Source of the DNA: Zonotrichia leucophrys gambelii
Taxonomy: Eukaryota > Chordata > Aves > Passeriformes > Passerellidae
Direction: 5' to 3'
Length of the DNA stretch: 64,000 nucleotides
Assembly: GCF_028769735.1 (NCBI RefSeq)
Contig: NC_088178.1
Coordinates: 3,228,001 to 3,292,000, forward strand
Positions within the stretch are counted from its first letter, which is position 1. Each line of letters begins with the position of its first letter. Made by a program: the position numbers and the translations under genes. Below, piece by piece: positions 32,771 through 45,640 of this stretch. The notes below the pieces were generated by a model. That model saw only the letters and a program-made list of their open reading frames with translations, had not been told where the DNA came from and did not search any database.

Positions 32771-35570
32771 TCCCAGAGCCATGGCACTGACTTGGTTGTC
32801 ACTCTCTCTGGGACATGCAATCCCTTGGTCATCATGCCCCCTCCTTCTCTGGTCGGTGTTTGCTTGTCCTGCCTTACACCCCATTTTCAGTCAGGGCTTT
32901 CCCATGGGTTGGGACAGAGCTGTGGACAGGAACAGGCAGGAATTGCTGTGTTGAAAAAGCAATTTAGTTTACTTGGCTTGTGTACAGTCCTGCTGTCCAT
33001 GGAGGTTCTGTTCCTGCTATTGCTCCGTAGGGGGGCTGCAGATACAATTCACCTCACAAGATTTACAATCAGGTAGGAATATTTGGCTGGAACACCCTGC
33101 TGTATAAATATATTGGCAGAAAAATTAGCAAAGAACCATTTAACCACCACCAGGGTGGGAGAACAGTCATGACTCCAGTCATGGAGTAAGGTGTGAGGAG
33201 AATCTCAAGGTGTGGAGCAGCAGCTGAAGGTGGATGGGGATGGTGAACAGCATTAACACATCTCTGAGCATCTCTCCCTCTTCTGAATGTCATTGACCTT
33301 CAGCTCTCAGGTCTCATCCAAGGTTTCCAAATTTATTTTGGCCACAGATGGAGCTGGCTGCAGACCCTGCCTGTTTGGGGCTGCCTGGGTCACATTTGTG
33401 CCCCTCAGGAGAGTTGTGCCTGCAGGCAGCTCAGCATGCAGAAGCAATGCCAGGAAGTTTTTAATGCATTCTGCCTGTCATGTTCTTTTAATGCCGCTGA
33501 TGAACTGTAAGTGAGGAGAGCTGAGCATCAAGTGACCAGTCAGCACCCTGGAGACCTTCAGTAATTATTTTCTGGACACAGAATGAGAAAGTCTTAATTT
33601 AAAATACTAATACAGGCTCTTGGCCTCACGCTGGCTATGGAGTAAAACAGCTTCTGAGGTCCTCTAGGGAAGTAGCAGGAGGACAGAGTCCTGCATAAAA
33701 TTTTGCCTTTTTTTGTCAGTATTGGCATGTTTAACTTCCCTTCCTCAGCTGTCAGGCTCTGGTCCTCTTTTATGTTAAATTCCCCATTGGTTTCTCCTGC
33801 ATTGTGAGTCTTGCAGCAAAAAGAGAGGAGCCAAAATCTCGTGTTTTATTCTTTCCAACAAAACCCCTGCAAGCCTTTTTAATGTACCTTAAAATAGCAA
33901 GCAGGGCACAAGTGCACTTTTTTTCCCTCTTGATGGATGGAATTTAGCTACTGTTCCTTGATTTGTATTACTATCAATGTTAGTAACAGTCTTCCCCAAT
34001 GCTAGAACAGCCTTTGAGTGCCAAATCTCCAGAGAGGAAACTGCTGTTGTGTTTTGATGATGGCAGTGGAAAATTAATATTAAAACAGATTTATTTTTTT
34101 TATCTATCTTGGCCAATTTCTGCAGGTTGGCCGTTGAACTAAAGAATTGCCAAGCAGGCGTTTTCCATACAGATAATGAATTTACATTTTATTCCCTAGT
34201 TTGTTTTGCTTTTTAAAACAAGTGGTCCAATCCACCTCAGAGCATAGAAAAAACCATTTAGACTACATGAATTGTGACTGATTTATAGAACTTAACTGTT
34301 GCTAGCCTATTCTCCTATTTCTCCCTGAAATGCAAGATGTTGTTTTAAAGGCCAGCTAAGATGTTCTAATTTGGATGAATTGCTCACTGGGAGACAGTCA
34401 GATGTACAGAAAATTAATTTCAGTTACAGTCACTCATATCCTCTAACACTTTAAATGAAAACATAGTGTAACTAATAAATATCTCTCAGCACAGGCATGT
34501 TCTCCTTAAAGCCTGATTAATGCTTCCATCCTCAGCATAAAATCCCCACCCTGTTAAGGTGAAGAATTGTTCCTTGATTTAAGCACTTCACCTGCCTGAA
34601 CACTTGAGCATATTTCACAGAACATTTGCTGGGTGCAGTTTGGTTTTGCTTGGCTAACAAAAGGTTTCTCCAGCAGCCTTTGCCCACCTCCAGGGTGTAC
34701 CTGAGGTCCCCATCTGTGCTGTGCCCTGTCTTAGGGGCACTTGCTGTGGGAGCTGCTTCCCAGGAGCTCTGTTCTGCTTCAGCTCTGATTTCTTGCATTT
34801 CACCCATCATTCTGTGTTTAAAAAATTTTACACATGGAAAACTGCCTGAGTCCCACTGGCACCAAGTTCATTTTACACTGGCCATGACAATTTTTCCATA
34901 TATCTATCCCTGGGATCTGTCTCATTCCCTTTCTTCCTTGTGCTTTTTCATTTCACCCCCCACAGACACACACTTTAATTTCTGCCTTGCTTCTGACAGA
35001 TTGGCTCATCTCTGGCACTCAGGCCTTGACTTGTCTCTCATGCAGTGCTTCCTGCAGCCAGGTGCCTGGGAGCAAATTCAGGAGCTGCCTGGCATTCCTT
35101 TGCTCCAAGTTTGTCCCCTTGCCTTCCAGAGGACCTTGAAAATAATTAAGCAAAGTCTGTTTACTCCAGCTTTGTGCGGAAGCAGGTGAATTTCAGCAGT
35201 AATGAATAATCATCTCTGTGGAAACCCTAATCAACAGAATTTTTTTCTTTATCCTGGTGGAGGATGAGGCATTTGGCTGGGTAATAAACATAACATTAGT
35301 GAGAAATCACTCACTGGTTATCCCTGTGGGTAATGCATGCAAAAGAAATGAGCTGCACGACAAAATTGCTTCCCGTGCATCATGCAAAGAAAACCCAGGG
35401 ATGCAGAGGTGCTAAAGCAGGGGTGAGAGGGGGGTGATGAAGTTTTTTCCCCCAAAAAATTCTTTATATGGCCTTATGACATGGTTACCCTGAAACCATC
35501 AGAACACTGAATTTTCCTTGTGCAAGTCCCCTTTGTTTTGTTCTGACTGAAGGAAATTTCTTTTCTTTAG

Positions 35571-35635
35571 GTGAAACTTGGAGCCTGTAACACCCCCAAG
35601 CCAGGCTTCTTTGACTTTGAGGGAAAGCAGAAATG
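35571..35635 (+). CDS. ACBD6: ACBD6 exon 2 (acyl-CoA-binding domain)
   Basis: A 65-bp exon between the acceptor TTCTTTAG and the donor GTAAGA. It encodes VKLGACNTPKPGFFDFEGKQ then K and two bases of the Trp88 codon, completed by exon 3. This is the central part of the acyl-CoA-binding domain; the PKPGFFDFEGK block is characteristic of the family, where the corresponding lysines contact the CoA moiety. The exon enters in phase 0 from exon 1, so the joined frame is uninterrupted. Residue numbers are 67-87 plus the split Trp88. Confidence 0.96.
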
Positions 35636-36126
35636 GTAAGAGGAAATCCTTGTCATTCCTAGCAATTCTGGCTCTACTTTTTGTTCCATCTTGTCTCATC
35701 TGTAGACAAATTATGGACCTAGGGGAGCTGGCACTGAAATGGCTTTAAAATTCTTTGTTGAACAGGGAAATGTTTGCTGCTATGCCTGATGCAGATGTGA
35801 AATACCACAATCCTTTATTTACAGTCTTCATCCAGAGCTGGCATGCAATACAACAAAAATGTGAGAACAGCTGCAGCTCTGTGAACACAAACTGTGTTCC
35901 AGCCTGGATCAGGATCCCCTGAAAGATCCTTTCACAACAGAGCTGCACTGACAGTGGCCATTCATGGCCTCAGAGCAAAGCTGACCATTTCAAGCTGAAT
36001 GAAAGATGGCTTTGCATGCCCTGAAAGGATTTTGATGGATCTGTTTGCTGTGTTCCACTGATGTCACTATAAAAGCACCTTGTGCTGTCTCTGAGGGGCT
36101 CACTGATATTTTCCTGTTGCTCCTAG
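35636..36126 (+). other. ACBD6: ACBD6 intron 2
   Basis: A 491-bp intron from GTAAGA to TCCTAG. AT-rich unique sequence with nothing else recognised. Confidence 0.93.
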
Positions 36127-36223
36127 GGAGGCTTGGAAAGCCCTGGGAGATACCAGCCCTCACCAAGCTATGCAGGAGTACATTGCTGCCGTGAAAAAAC
36201 TCGACCCCAGCTGGAATCCACAG
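36127..36223 (+). CDS. ACBD6: ACBD6 exon 3 (acyl-CoA-binding domain)
   Basis: A 97-bp exon between the acceptor TTGCTCCTAG and the donor GTAGGA. Its first base completes Trp88, and the rest encodes EAWKALGDTSPHQAMQEYIA followed by AVKKLDPSWNPQ, ending in phase 0 at residue 120. The KWEAWK motif across the exon 2-3 junction and the later helix with the MQEYIA...VKKLD block are the third and fourth helices of the acyl-CoA-binding domain. All positions match the vertebrate ACBD6 family with few substitutions. Confidence 0.96.
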
Positions 36224-39200
36224 GTAGGAAACATGGAATTATCATTCACAAAACCAGCCAGCATTTGTCTTTGTGAAGCTGCCAATGGTTCAGCTTCTCA
36301 CAGGCTTTAATTGCTGCATGGCAAACTTCATTTTGAGCAGATTAAAGTCTAAATTCGTTTCTAAAACTCTCCTCTTGTTGTGACTGAAGCATGAAGAACC
36401 ATCTCTCTCATTCATAATGATCTTCATTACAGCCAGCTCATGCACAGGCTTGGTTTGGCTGTAGTGATCTAATTTATTTTGCTCTTATTGGTTCATGCTG
36501 TATTTAGCATGTAAAGATACTTTTTATCCTTTTCTCATCCTTCTCTTTTCAACTACTCTTTAAATGTTGATCAATAGAAAGCAATCTCCATGAAAGTGAC
36601 ATGAACTGAATGATCAATTCTAAAAATGTTTCCTTTTTGTTTCCATGCAGCAAATTACCAAATCTGATTATGATTAGGTACTCCAACATAACAAGTCTGT
36701 ATCTGTGTGTTATAGGGAGACTGTACTGTCATTTTAATTAATTTGTCTTTCATCTACCAGGTTTATTACTTGATTGAATCCTTAAGGATATCTCCTGTTT
36801 ATAGACTGACTTTTATACAATTTTTAAAGAGGATTGCTCTTTAGAAAAAGTATAGCCTTTGGAAATAGAGTGGAGATATTTCACTAATAGTAAAATGCTG
36901 AAGGCATGGTAATTTCTTCTCATGGTAGGAAATTTGTTCTTCTATACTCCTGTGCTTTGGAAGCAAAATCCTGTGTGGGTGCAATCCTGTGAACCAAGAA
37001 TTTGATTTTGAGTTGTCTTCTGATGCTGTTCTTGAGATTTAAGATATTTTTTTTTTCCTTCACCAGTTGATGTTCCATGCCATTCATAGTGGTTTTGGAG
37101 CAAAGAAAGGCTGTCATTTAGAAAAAATCCTTTTTAATGCCCTTGGAGAAAATAGTTTTATGTGCTGTGCAGTTAGCCAAAGTTGGCTGCCTGCTGGGTA
37201 AATTCTTGTCCAGGCTAAAATTCTCATACAGAAATAAAGTAATTTGTAAAAATCTATGTATAATCCTGAATGAAGTAAGTGTCAAGTGAAACACATTAAT
37301 ATTAATTTAAAAATGGAAAAAAATCAAACAAAATACTCAGTGCTTTCCTGAACAAATCGTTCAGCCTGGTGACAGGTTTAGCTTTTTGGATATTTCCTTC
37401 ACTTCCTTGCTTCAGAGAAATACTGTCAGAGCTGTGAGCTTCAGGATACAAAACTGTCAGCCAAAAAAGAGGAGCAATATGTTTTTACAAAATAAATATT
37501 TTAAAGAACCCATACAGCAAACACAGAAATTTTGGCAGCACTGTTCCTCCCCTCTTTCCCTAAGGTACAAAGGTTACCTTAGCAGAAAATATAATTTAAA
37601 AGTCAGCATTGAAGTAAAGTTGGCTTTGCTTTCTTCACAAGAATTCACCTGTCCTTCTTATCACATCATCCTTTAAATTCCACTTTTACAGGGCCAAAAT
37701 GCTCTCAGGAATCCTCTCTGATGCATCTGGTGCTGCTCTGCCATTTTTCCTTCTCCCCACCAAATCCACGTTGTGGAGCCACGAGAGGGAGCTGTGTTCT
37801 TTAAAATGATGGAGATGTATGTGTCAGGGGATGGAGATAAAATAGCTACTTTAGTCTTCAAATTTCAAATTGGATTTATAGAAAAGAGCTGTGGGTACAT
37901 TACAAGGTGCTTCATCACTGTCATTGTGTCTCCTTTGCATGCTCATCTGCTGGGTTCCTTCAGGTTTTTCTTATGTACCATAGATTCTGAATGAAATACT
38001 CCAAATGCTTGGTTTGAAAGCAGTACAAAGTGCACATTACAAATTTGAAAAGTTTGGCTTTCATATCATTATGAATCAAATAGTAATTACAGTACAAAGT
38101 GTTCAATTTCTCGTTGTGCATCCTTGTGAATTTTGCTATTTAAAAGCTTTCTCAATGTTCCCAACTTACTTTTTATTCAACCTTTCATCTCCCCCATTAA
38201 TGTTGTTCTTTTGTGTTATTTTAAATCCTCCTCAGTCTCATGTTTCATATATTTGCAAAAGGGCTTTATTATCTTGATCCTTCAGTAAGATTTTAAGCTT
38301 AAAACCACTTATTTTTTTCATAGGTTCATTTTTTCCTCAGCAGATTTGCTGCTGTTCTGCAGCCTTCAGGCTGTGTCAGTGTTTTTGTTAACAAATAGAA
38401 TGGAACTAAATGCAGTATTTCTTGTGCAGTCCAAATAGATCCACTTCTTCATTCCTTTTTTTTTTGTTTCTCCATTGCTTCATTCTTTCATATTGAAGTT
38501 TCTTCATTGGTACACTTCCAGCATCAGATTTACCTGCTTTAAATTAGTATCTTTTGTTTTGGATGGAAAAAAAAATACTTGAAGTAGAAGGGTTCTGATT
38601 GTGGAGGATTGCCCTGAATTTGTGTCCAGAAGCAATGAGAACTCTGACAGCAGCACAAACCTCACCTGCTGCTTCCTATTGCTGCTTCCTTCTCCTGCAC
38701 TGACTTTGGAGTACCCACACCTCATTAGGAGACAGCTGAATGTGCAGAGGCAGCAGCAGAGCTGTTCTCTGCTCTCTGAAGTTTGTGTGCCATTTTTTAC
38801 CGTACCTGCTTGGCTATTTCCAGTGTGCTTTAGTTTCTTTTTCACCCTTGCTGCCTGCAGGTTGTCTCATAGTTCTGCCTAATCTTCTCTTTCAGAGCTC
38901 TGTCTAAAACCTGGGAAAAAATTATTATACTGTACTTATTTTCAGCAATTTTATTTGCTGGAAAATCTTTAAAATTAACTGTTAACCTCGAGGATAGTTG
39001 AGGTGAGGTCCATTGTCTTGACATCCATGAAGCCACGGGAATCTCATGGCTGTGTTGGTCTAGAACAATCCCAATTGCTTTTCAGGATGTTCTGCAATTC
39101 AGCCCTTCTGAAAGGCTGAATAAGACCTTCAGCCAGGACTTACTATGTGTTGTGGGTTGTTTTGCTCCTTTTCCCAAGAACAGCTGTTGGTAGGAGGTCA

Positions 39201-39689
39201 GGAATATTCTTTTCCATGCTGTCTCCATTCTCCTCTTGATGCAGTCTTCCTTCGTCATCTTCTACCTTTGAGCACATCTTTTGTTTCTCGTGAGTCATTC
39301 CTTTCAGTCTGAAGTTCCAGGCAGTGGAAAGGTAATTGCTTGGACCAGCTCAGCTCTATTTGCATATTTCAGAGACATCACCTGTCCTTCAAGTCTATTC
39401 ACTCTTCCTCCAGAACAGAGAATAATTTATGAAGCCATTCTTTTGCATTCTCCAGCCTGAAACAGAAACATTTCATGCCGTCAACGCCTCCCACTGCTTC
39501 GGGTGCTTTACAAAGGAAGAAGTGTCCTGGCTGCTTCTCTTCTCCTATGTTCACCTGTCCTCCTCCTGCTTTACTGGCAGTGAATGACAATTGCTTTTGG
39601 TGGCTTTGGCTGGTGTGAGGTGGTGGTGACACTCACCTGCCCTCCCTGCCAGCCACTGTGTGCGTGTCCCTCTGGTTCTGCGTTCCCAC

Positions 39690-40098
39690 TGTGATAGATG
39701 AGTAATGCCATGATTGACTCTCACAATTAATGGACAAATATCATGTCTATAGGTTAAGAAAAGTTTTATAGATTTATATATTGTGTTGTTATCAGGGGAC
39801 AGCTGGGGTTGGGACATCTGGGAGGACTGGCTTGTCACTGTGGTGACATCTGACCTCCAATGAGGATTTGAGGAAGAGATCTCCACCATTGGACGGCAAA
39901 TAAAGGGTTGGTGGACAGAACTTTGGGGAGGGTTAAAGGGTTAAAAAGGGAAAACCTCCATTGTGACGGGACTGAGCACATGGCAGGGAAAATCTTTTGC
40001 TCCCAGCACCATAATCTTTTTTCTTTATTCAGTTCTGGTTTTTTATAAGGTTTAATAAACCTTCCTAAACTATGAAAAGTGAGTGGCTATTTCTCACA
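39690..40098 (+). mobile_element. Solo ERV LTR with 4-bp target-site duplication
   Basis: A 409-bp element begins TGTGATAGATGAG and ends GCTATTTCTCACA. It is flanked by CCAC on both sides (39686-39689 and 40099-40102). A TATA-like TTTTTTATAAGG and the signal GTTTAATAAACC near 40050 give plus orientation. A 4-bp duplication is typical of gammaretrovirus-like (ERV1) integrations; because the flank and element both continue with TG, 4 bp is the minimum reading. No internal genes remain. Confidence 0.82.
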
Positions 40099-43000
40099 CC
40101 ACTGCCATGGTGCTGTTCTGCAGCCTCAGCAGAGGGCTCAGGGATTTGGGAAATGTCTCCTTCAGAAGATGGGTGTCACCTTCATGCAGTCACTTTGTTC
40201 TTATGTACATGGCTGCATAATCGGGCACTTCAGTGCTTGCAGATTTGAGTCATAGCTGTTTGCAGTCCCCCACACATTCCCAAATTCTCATCTCTCTTGT
40301 GGATATCACAAGTTCCCACTGGGTTCAAGTTTTTCAAGGCCAAAGAAGCAGAAGCAGGCCAGCACTTCCTTTCTTAGCAGCACTGAGCAGCCCCTTCCAC
40401 CGAGCCCCTGTCGCAGGGGCCGTGGGTGGAGGTGTGACACCACACTGCAGGGGTGGCCAGGAGCTGCTATTGATCCATCCTTGGAACGAGATGGTTCTAT
40501 GGCACAGCTCAAACAATAAAAATAAATAATAAAAAAAGCATCCAGATTTGCTCAGCACATTTTGCCTTCCATTTGCTGATTGCAATTTTGGCATCGCTCG
40601 GTTCGAAATATTTCCTTTTCCTATTTCGTGTATTACATATTTACCAGTTCAAATCTGAACAGCTTGTCACTACTAACTTCAGTGGCATCCTTTCCCAAAC
40701 ACTCACATGCCTCTCTTCCTATTTGCTTTGAGTGCTGAAACTCACAGGAGGACTTAATGATTTTCTATTTATATATCAAAGCTTAAGAAGTTGGCATTTT
40801 AACTTATTTGACTCAGCTTCACCAATAATGCAGTGAGTAAAATTTCTGCTGTGTAATGAGGAAAGTTGGAGATTGGGAATCTGAAGAGCAGAGACTTCTC
40901 TATAAGGGAAAGAGAACTTCTCCTCAAAGAAAAGAGGCATTCACCAAACATCTTCTTAGGCTCTTAAAGGTGTGAAGTCCCACTTCTGATGTTTACAGGG
41001 GAGAAAGTTGCCTGTGTTTTTCTAAAGTGCTATTCTGTGCCTTGTTTGAGCAGGGGAGGATTTAATTCTCTGTAGTCTGGCCCAAATGGGAGTAAAATCT
41101 CTTCTTTGCTGGGTTGGTGTGGGAGCACCAGATCATACCAAGAGAGAACCCTTGGGGGACAAAAAGGCTCATGAAACAGAAAACAAACTTCAGAGTGAAT
41201 AAAATAGCAAATGCACAATTGCTGCAGGCTCAGAGCAGTCCAGTAAGCTGGAAATCCTTTGGGAATAAAACAAATGGATTTGTCCATTGGGTGTTTTTGC
41301 AGGAAGTACTGCAGGGGGCAATATTTGATAAGGTGGTGATAAGGTACCCTGTGCCCAGGGCTGGGCTCCATCCCTTCTGGTGAAATTACCTTTCTCTGTC
41401 ACATTTATGTGCAATAAGCAAGTTGAAACTAAAATGTGGGAAACAGAATTTGCAGTTCAGGGACACAGTGAAAAGCAGGAGAAACAATTCCCTGATTTGT
41501 AGAAGAGCTGAGGTCTGTGTGTGCTTTTGGCAGGTTGCACCAGGTGTTAACTGAATTATTTTAATAATTGATTTAAATTGATGAGCCTCTTGTATTTAAG
41601 TAAGCTCTCCAAGGCAGCTTGGATTCTCTGTAGTGTAGGATTTCCAAGAGAACTGAAAAATTTCTGTAATGACTCAAATACAAACTCTGTTTCCAATGAC
41701 ATAAAAAAAAAATTGGTAAAATTCAAAACTTGAATTTTTCTTAAATTTGGACTCATTGCTCAAGTCTGCCCTGTTGATATCTGGGACAAGAAGCTTTGAT
41801 CTTTTGAAGCTTACAAGTTTTATGTCTGGTCAACTTCTGAGAATTACATTAGTGACTGGTAAATGCAATTTCAGGCTGAAATCTCTGGATTTCTTGGTTA
41901 GTTCTGCAGGCCAGCAGAATTTCTTCTGAAAATTAAGAAATCCATTTAAAAAACTGTTGTCTGTAAACAAAATGAGTGCACCCACGGTGTTTTCCTGTTT
42001 TGTCTGTCAGTCAGACAGATGTCTCCCTTGATAATCTGGCCCAGCAGCCCCTGTTTGTGCTTGGGAAAGAGCAGCCGAGTGCTGTGGGCAGGATTACCAG
42101 GGGGATGGGAAGGGACCTGTTTGGGTCTCTCCCTGCCTGTCAGCAGCAGCAGTGAGCTCAGACACCTGCTTTGTTTGGGGAAATATCTCAATTTATGGCT
42201 TGCTTTGCTGCCAGGTCAAAAACTTGGAAAAATAGCGACTTTATTTCTTTTGTAGTATAAAAGCAATTTAATTGCAGCGTGTAAAGTGGGCACTAATCAA
42301 ATTATGGCTGTGCTCCCTAAAGCTTGCTGTCCTGTGCTAATGCAGCACACTGGGAAGGGGAGCTGTGCAAAAGTGCTGCAGGGGCTTTGCTCTGCACATT
42401 GCTTTGTATGGATCCTGCTGTGGCACTTGATCCTTAGGGAATTTCATATCTGACTTTTTTTGGGTTTTTTTTATTTATCCAAATGTTGTTAATAACAATA
42501 ATTTCTAACAAAATATGGAAAACAAAGATCACTGTTTGCTCCACGTTTTTTGTGAAAGCTCTTATTTCAGCGGTGACCACATTGGAAGAAGCATATCACT
42601 GAAACAATTTGTAAACTCTAATCAAGCTCTTCCCCTCTGAAAACAAAACAAAGCCAAACCATCAAGCCTGCATTTTTTTTATTATTATTATTCTTTTAGC
42701 AGAAAACAAAGTACTAGAAATTAAGATTAAAACCAGAAAATTGATCCACCCCAGGCTTCAGGGTGAGACTACAGTGTCCTCTGATTTTGGACAATCTGCT
42801 GAGTTGTTTTTTTGTGAACTATGCTGAGGTATGTAATAGTTTTTGAGGATTTTATATCCTGAGAAGGTTTAGATGTTAACACACAGAGGGATTCTTCTGC
42901 CATGCTGCCTTTTGCCAGCTGTTTGAGGGACAGTCTCTAGCATGCAAGTGGGGTTGGTGGAGATTGCAGTTATTTACTGTGCATGGCTCACAAAACCTTG

Positions 43001-44449
43001 CAGTTTGTGTACACCTCACTCCGACCTGTGAAACTAGAGGTGAGGTGAGCCACCTTATTCTATCCAAGTTGGAAAAAAGGCAGTTTATTATCTGCAAAAT
43101 TAGATTTTAAGTGCTTTGCTTTTGGAGCGTGCTTTCAGAACCAATTTTTCTTATTAGCAAGGGGATGCTTTGTAGTTCCTGTTGTGTCAGAAACTAAAAT
43201 CCCACACTATAAACGTGAACTAAATTCCCCCATTCTTCCACAATAAAGGTGGGTAGTGTTGTTTTGCTGCATCTCCTCACGAGGAGTGTGTGCTGATGCT
43301 TTAAGTCCCTGGCACAGACCCTACCCACAAAAGCTGTCCTGAGGTAATTTGCTGCTTTTCTGTCCCTGTCTTTGCAAGTAACTCACCAGCCAGGCATTGG
43401 GGTGCTGTGCTGGTGGGGCTGGGATTCTGTTTGTGGACAAGTTTGATCAATGACAGGGTTTTTTTTATCTCCTTTTTTTTAGCCTTTTATTGTAGAGCAC
43501 AAAACAAAATGCCAGACCCACACTGTTGTTTGGAATTGTGGCAAGCTCTGGCAAGCTGTGCAGAAGGGAAGAAGTTAAAATGAGCAAGCATCTCATAGTA
43601 GAAATATAAACAGCTGGAATATGTGTCAGCCTCCTACCCCCTGGGAGTGTGTTGGATTGTTCTCTTTGATTTTACATCTCTGCAGAAATTTATGGTCTCA
43701 GCTCCTTTTATTTATGACATTCTGATCCTCGACCAAGCGATTGATTGAAATACAACAGTGCCAAGCTGCAAGTCTGTATTTCAGAGAGGCTGAAGTTTAG
43801 GAAGCAAACCAGCAATGCAGTCATGGATTGAAGGCTGCACTGAAATCCTGTACAAGGCTTGCCCACATTTCTATGCCCCTAAGCTTCTTCAAAGGAGAGA
43901 ATTATCATGGCAAAGGTCTCTCTCTCCTTTTAAGATGCCTGTTCTTGCTGAAAATATACAGTATGTTAAATATGCAACCTTACCAGCCCTCCAAGGGCTA
44001 ACTTTGGCTTGTAGAGATGCGAATCCTCATTTTTGCAGCTCACATCCAGCAGTGTTGATGCACTCTGGTGTTAGTGTGCTGTGAGCAGCATAACATATTC
44101 CCTTGCAGCTACTTGGATGTAACAGTAGTGGGTTTTGAGAATTCCAACCAAGAAATTGGGGGGGTCACCATTAGTGATTTTGGTTAAATATTAATATGAA
44201 AATATTTTTTCTTTTGAATATATCACTGAATTAATTTTCACCATCTTGCACTGATTACAGAAATATTACAGAATATATTATTTGGGATGTATTGAGAAAA
44301 AAAGAATAATTAGAGGTGTTACTCTGCCTTGCTGAGTGTGCTGCTGCAGCAAAGTGTGGCATTCTAACATCATGATTCCTGGCTTGCAGGTGATGTAGAC
44401 ACTGCATGCTAGCCAGATACACCAGAGGCAATTGAAAAAAAAGAGCAAG

Positions 44450-44610
44450 TAAATATATATATATATATATATATAAAAAATTATATATAAATTTCTTTTT
44501 ATATATAAATATTTTATATATTCATACATGTTTATGTATTTCTATAAAATATAAATTTATATAAATTTATATTTATATATAATTTTATATATATATATAT
44601 ATAATCTCAA
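44450..44610. repeat. TA-rich dinucleotide tract
   Basis: Alternating AT runs with interruptions, self-complementary over much of the length. It lies in ACBD6 intron 3. No coding content. Confidence 0.92.
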
Positions 44611-45559
44611 ACTACTGTGAGACAAAACACTTTGCTGTGTAACTTTGTGTGCAGCAGGGAATTTGTTGCTTTTTATTATCCCTGTAATCACTGTCCAGAA
44701 GTAACAGGTTCTGCTGTCTGCCTGCAGTCCCACAGCACCTGGTTCTTCTGTGATCCCACAGCTGTGGGATTGAAAGCACGGGATGCAGCTGAGCTCTGGG
44801 ATCTTAAAACTTCACTTGAGCAATTGCTCTCCTAGCTGAGAAAGCATCTGAGTGTCCCCAGATCAGGTGTCAGTTGCTGCAGATCCTCTGCTGAAGTTGC
44901 TTCTGTGGCTGAGTTGGCAGAAAATGGTTAAATACTGATATTTCCAGGGGTCTTGGCTTAAACTGAGATGGCAAGGTTGAATTTGTTAAAATTTCAGGCC
45001 AGAAGCTGAAACCACTGAGATGCAGCCAGAGATGCCCTCTGTCATTTCTGCCTTGAGGTGGCAGTTTCTGGCAAGGCAAGGAAGGTGTGTGAATGCCAAG
45101 TGCGCTTTTCATTTGTTGCAGATTTTAGCAGCAATGCTGCTGCTCCTCGGCCACAAAAACATGAATGACAAAAGCACTGAAAAGCTCATTTTTGTGAAAT
45201 AGCTGTGTGAGGCTGGAAGCAGGAAAGAGCAGTGTTGTGACATGAGAAGTGACTCCACCAGCCATCAAAACTTTCCTGTGAGGTTCATTTCTGTACTGAA
45301 AACTCTAAATCACATTGGTACAAGATGCTTTTGGTAGTGCTGACATGACCAAACTGGGGGCTGGGAAAGCTGCAGGGTGGGCTTGGGGCAGGGGAGAGGT
45401 GTTGAACCAAGCAGGAGGGTGCCTTGGGCACTTCAGGAGCTTGGGACAGAGAGCAGAGCCTCTGGGGGAGCAGGAGGTTTGGACAGGGAGCAAAAATAAA
45501 TAGGAAATTGCAAGGTGAGCTGAGGAGGACCAGGAGGGCAAGATCTGCTCTCTCTGCCC

Positions 45560-45640
45560 AGTTTTAGTTGGGGTTGGAACTAGATGACCTTTAATGTCAT
45601 GTGCTTTCCTTCCCAAACCATTCTGTGGTTCTCTGATGAT
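45560..45640 (+). mobile_element. CR1 LINE terminal fragment
   Basis: The last 70-80 bp of a CR1 tail: GTTGGGGTTGGAACTAGATG, ACCTTTAATGTC, then CCCAAACCATTCTGTGGTTC. The sequence to the left is not clearly CR1. Confidence 0.75.

Larger units (their letters stand above)
28975..35570 (+). other. ACBD6: ACBD6 intron 1
   Basis: About 6.6 kb between the GTGAGG donor and the TTCTTTAG acceptor. The first 1.6 kb is dominated by three CR1 tails (29340-29875, 29965-30195, 30475-30590). A duplicated AT-rich block lies at 32649-32720 within sequence that may be an old LTR (32370-32770). The rest is AT-rich with nothing I can name. Confidence 0.85.

Noticed and set aside
34626..35189. 187-codon frame in ACBD6 intron 1
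   Set aside because: No recognisable domain, no convincing splice sites, low-complexity leucine/serine composition typical of T/C-rich intron DNA.
37765..37785. CTCF-like CCACGAGAGGGAG in ACBD6 intron 3
   Set aside because: It differs from the core at two key positions, weaker than the site at 27863, so it was not listed as a feature.
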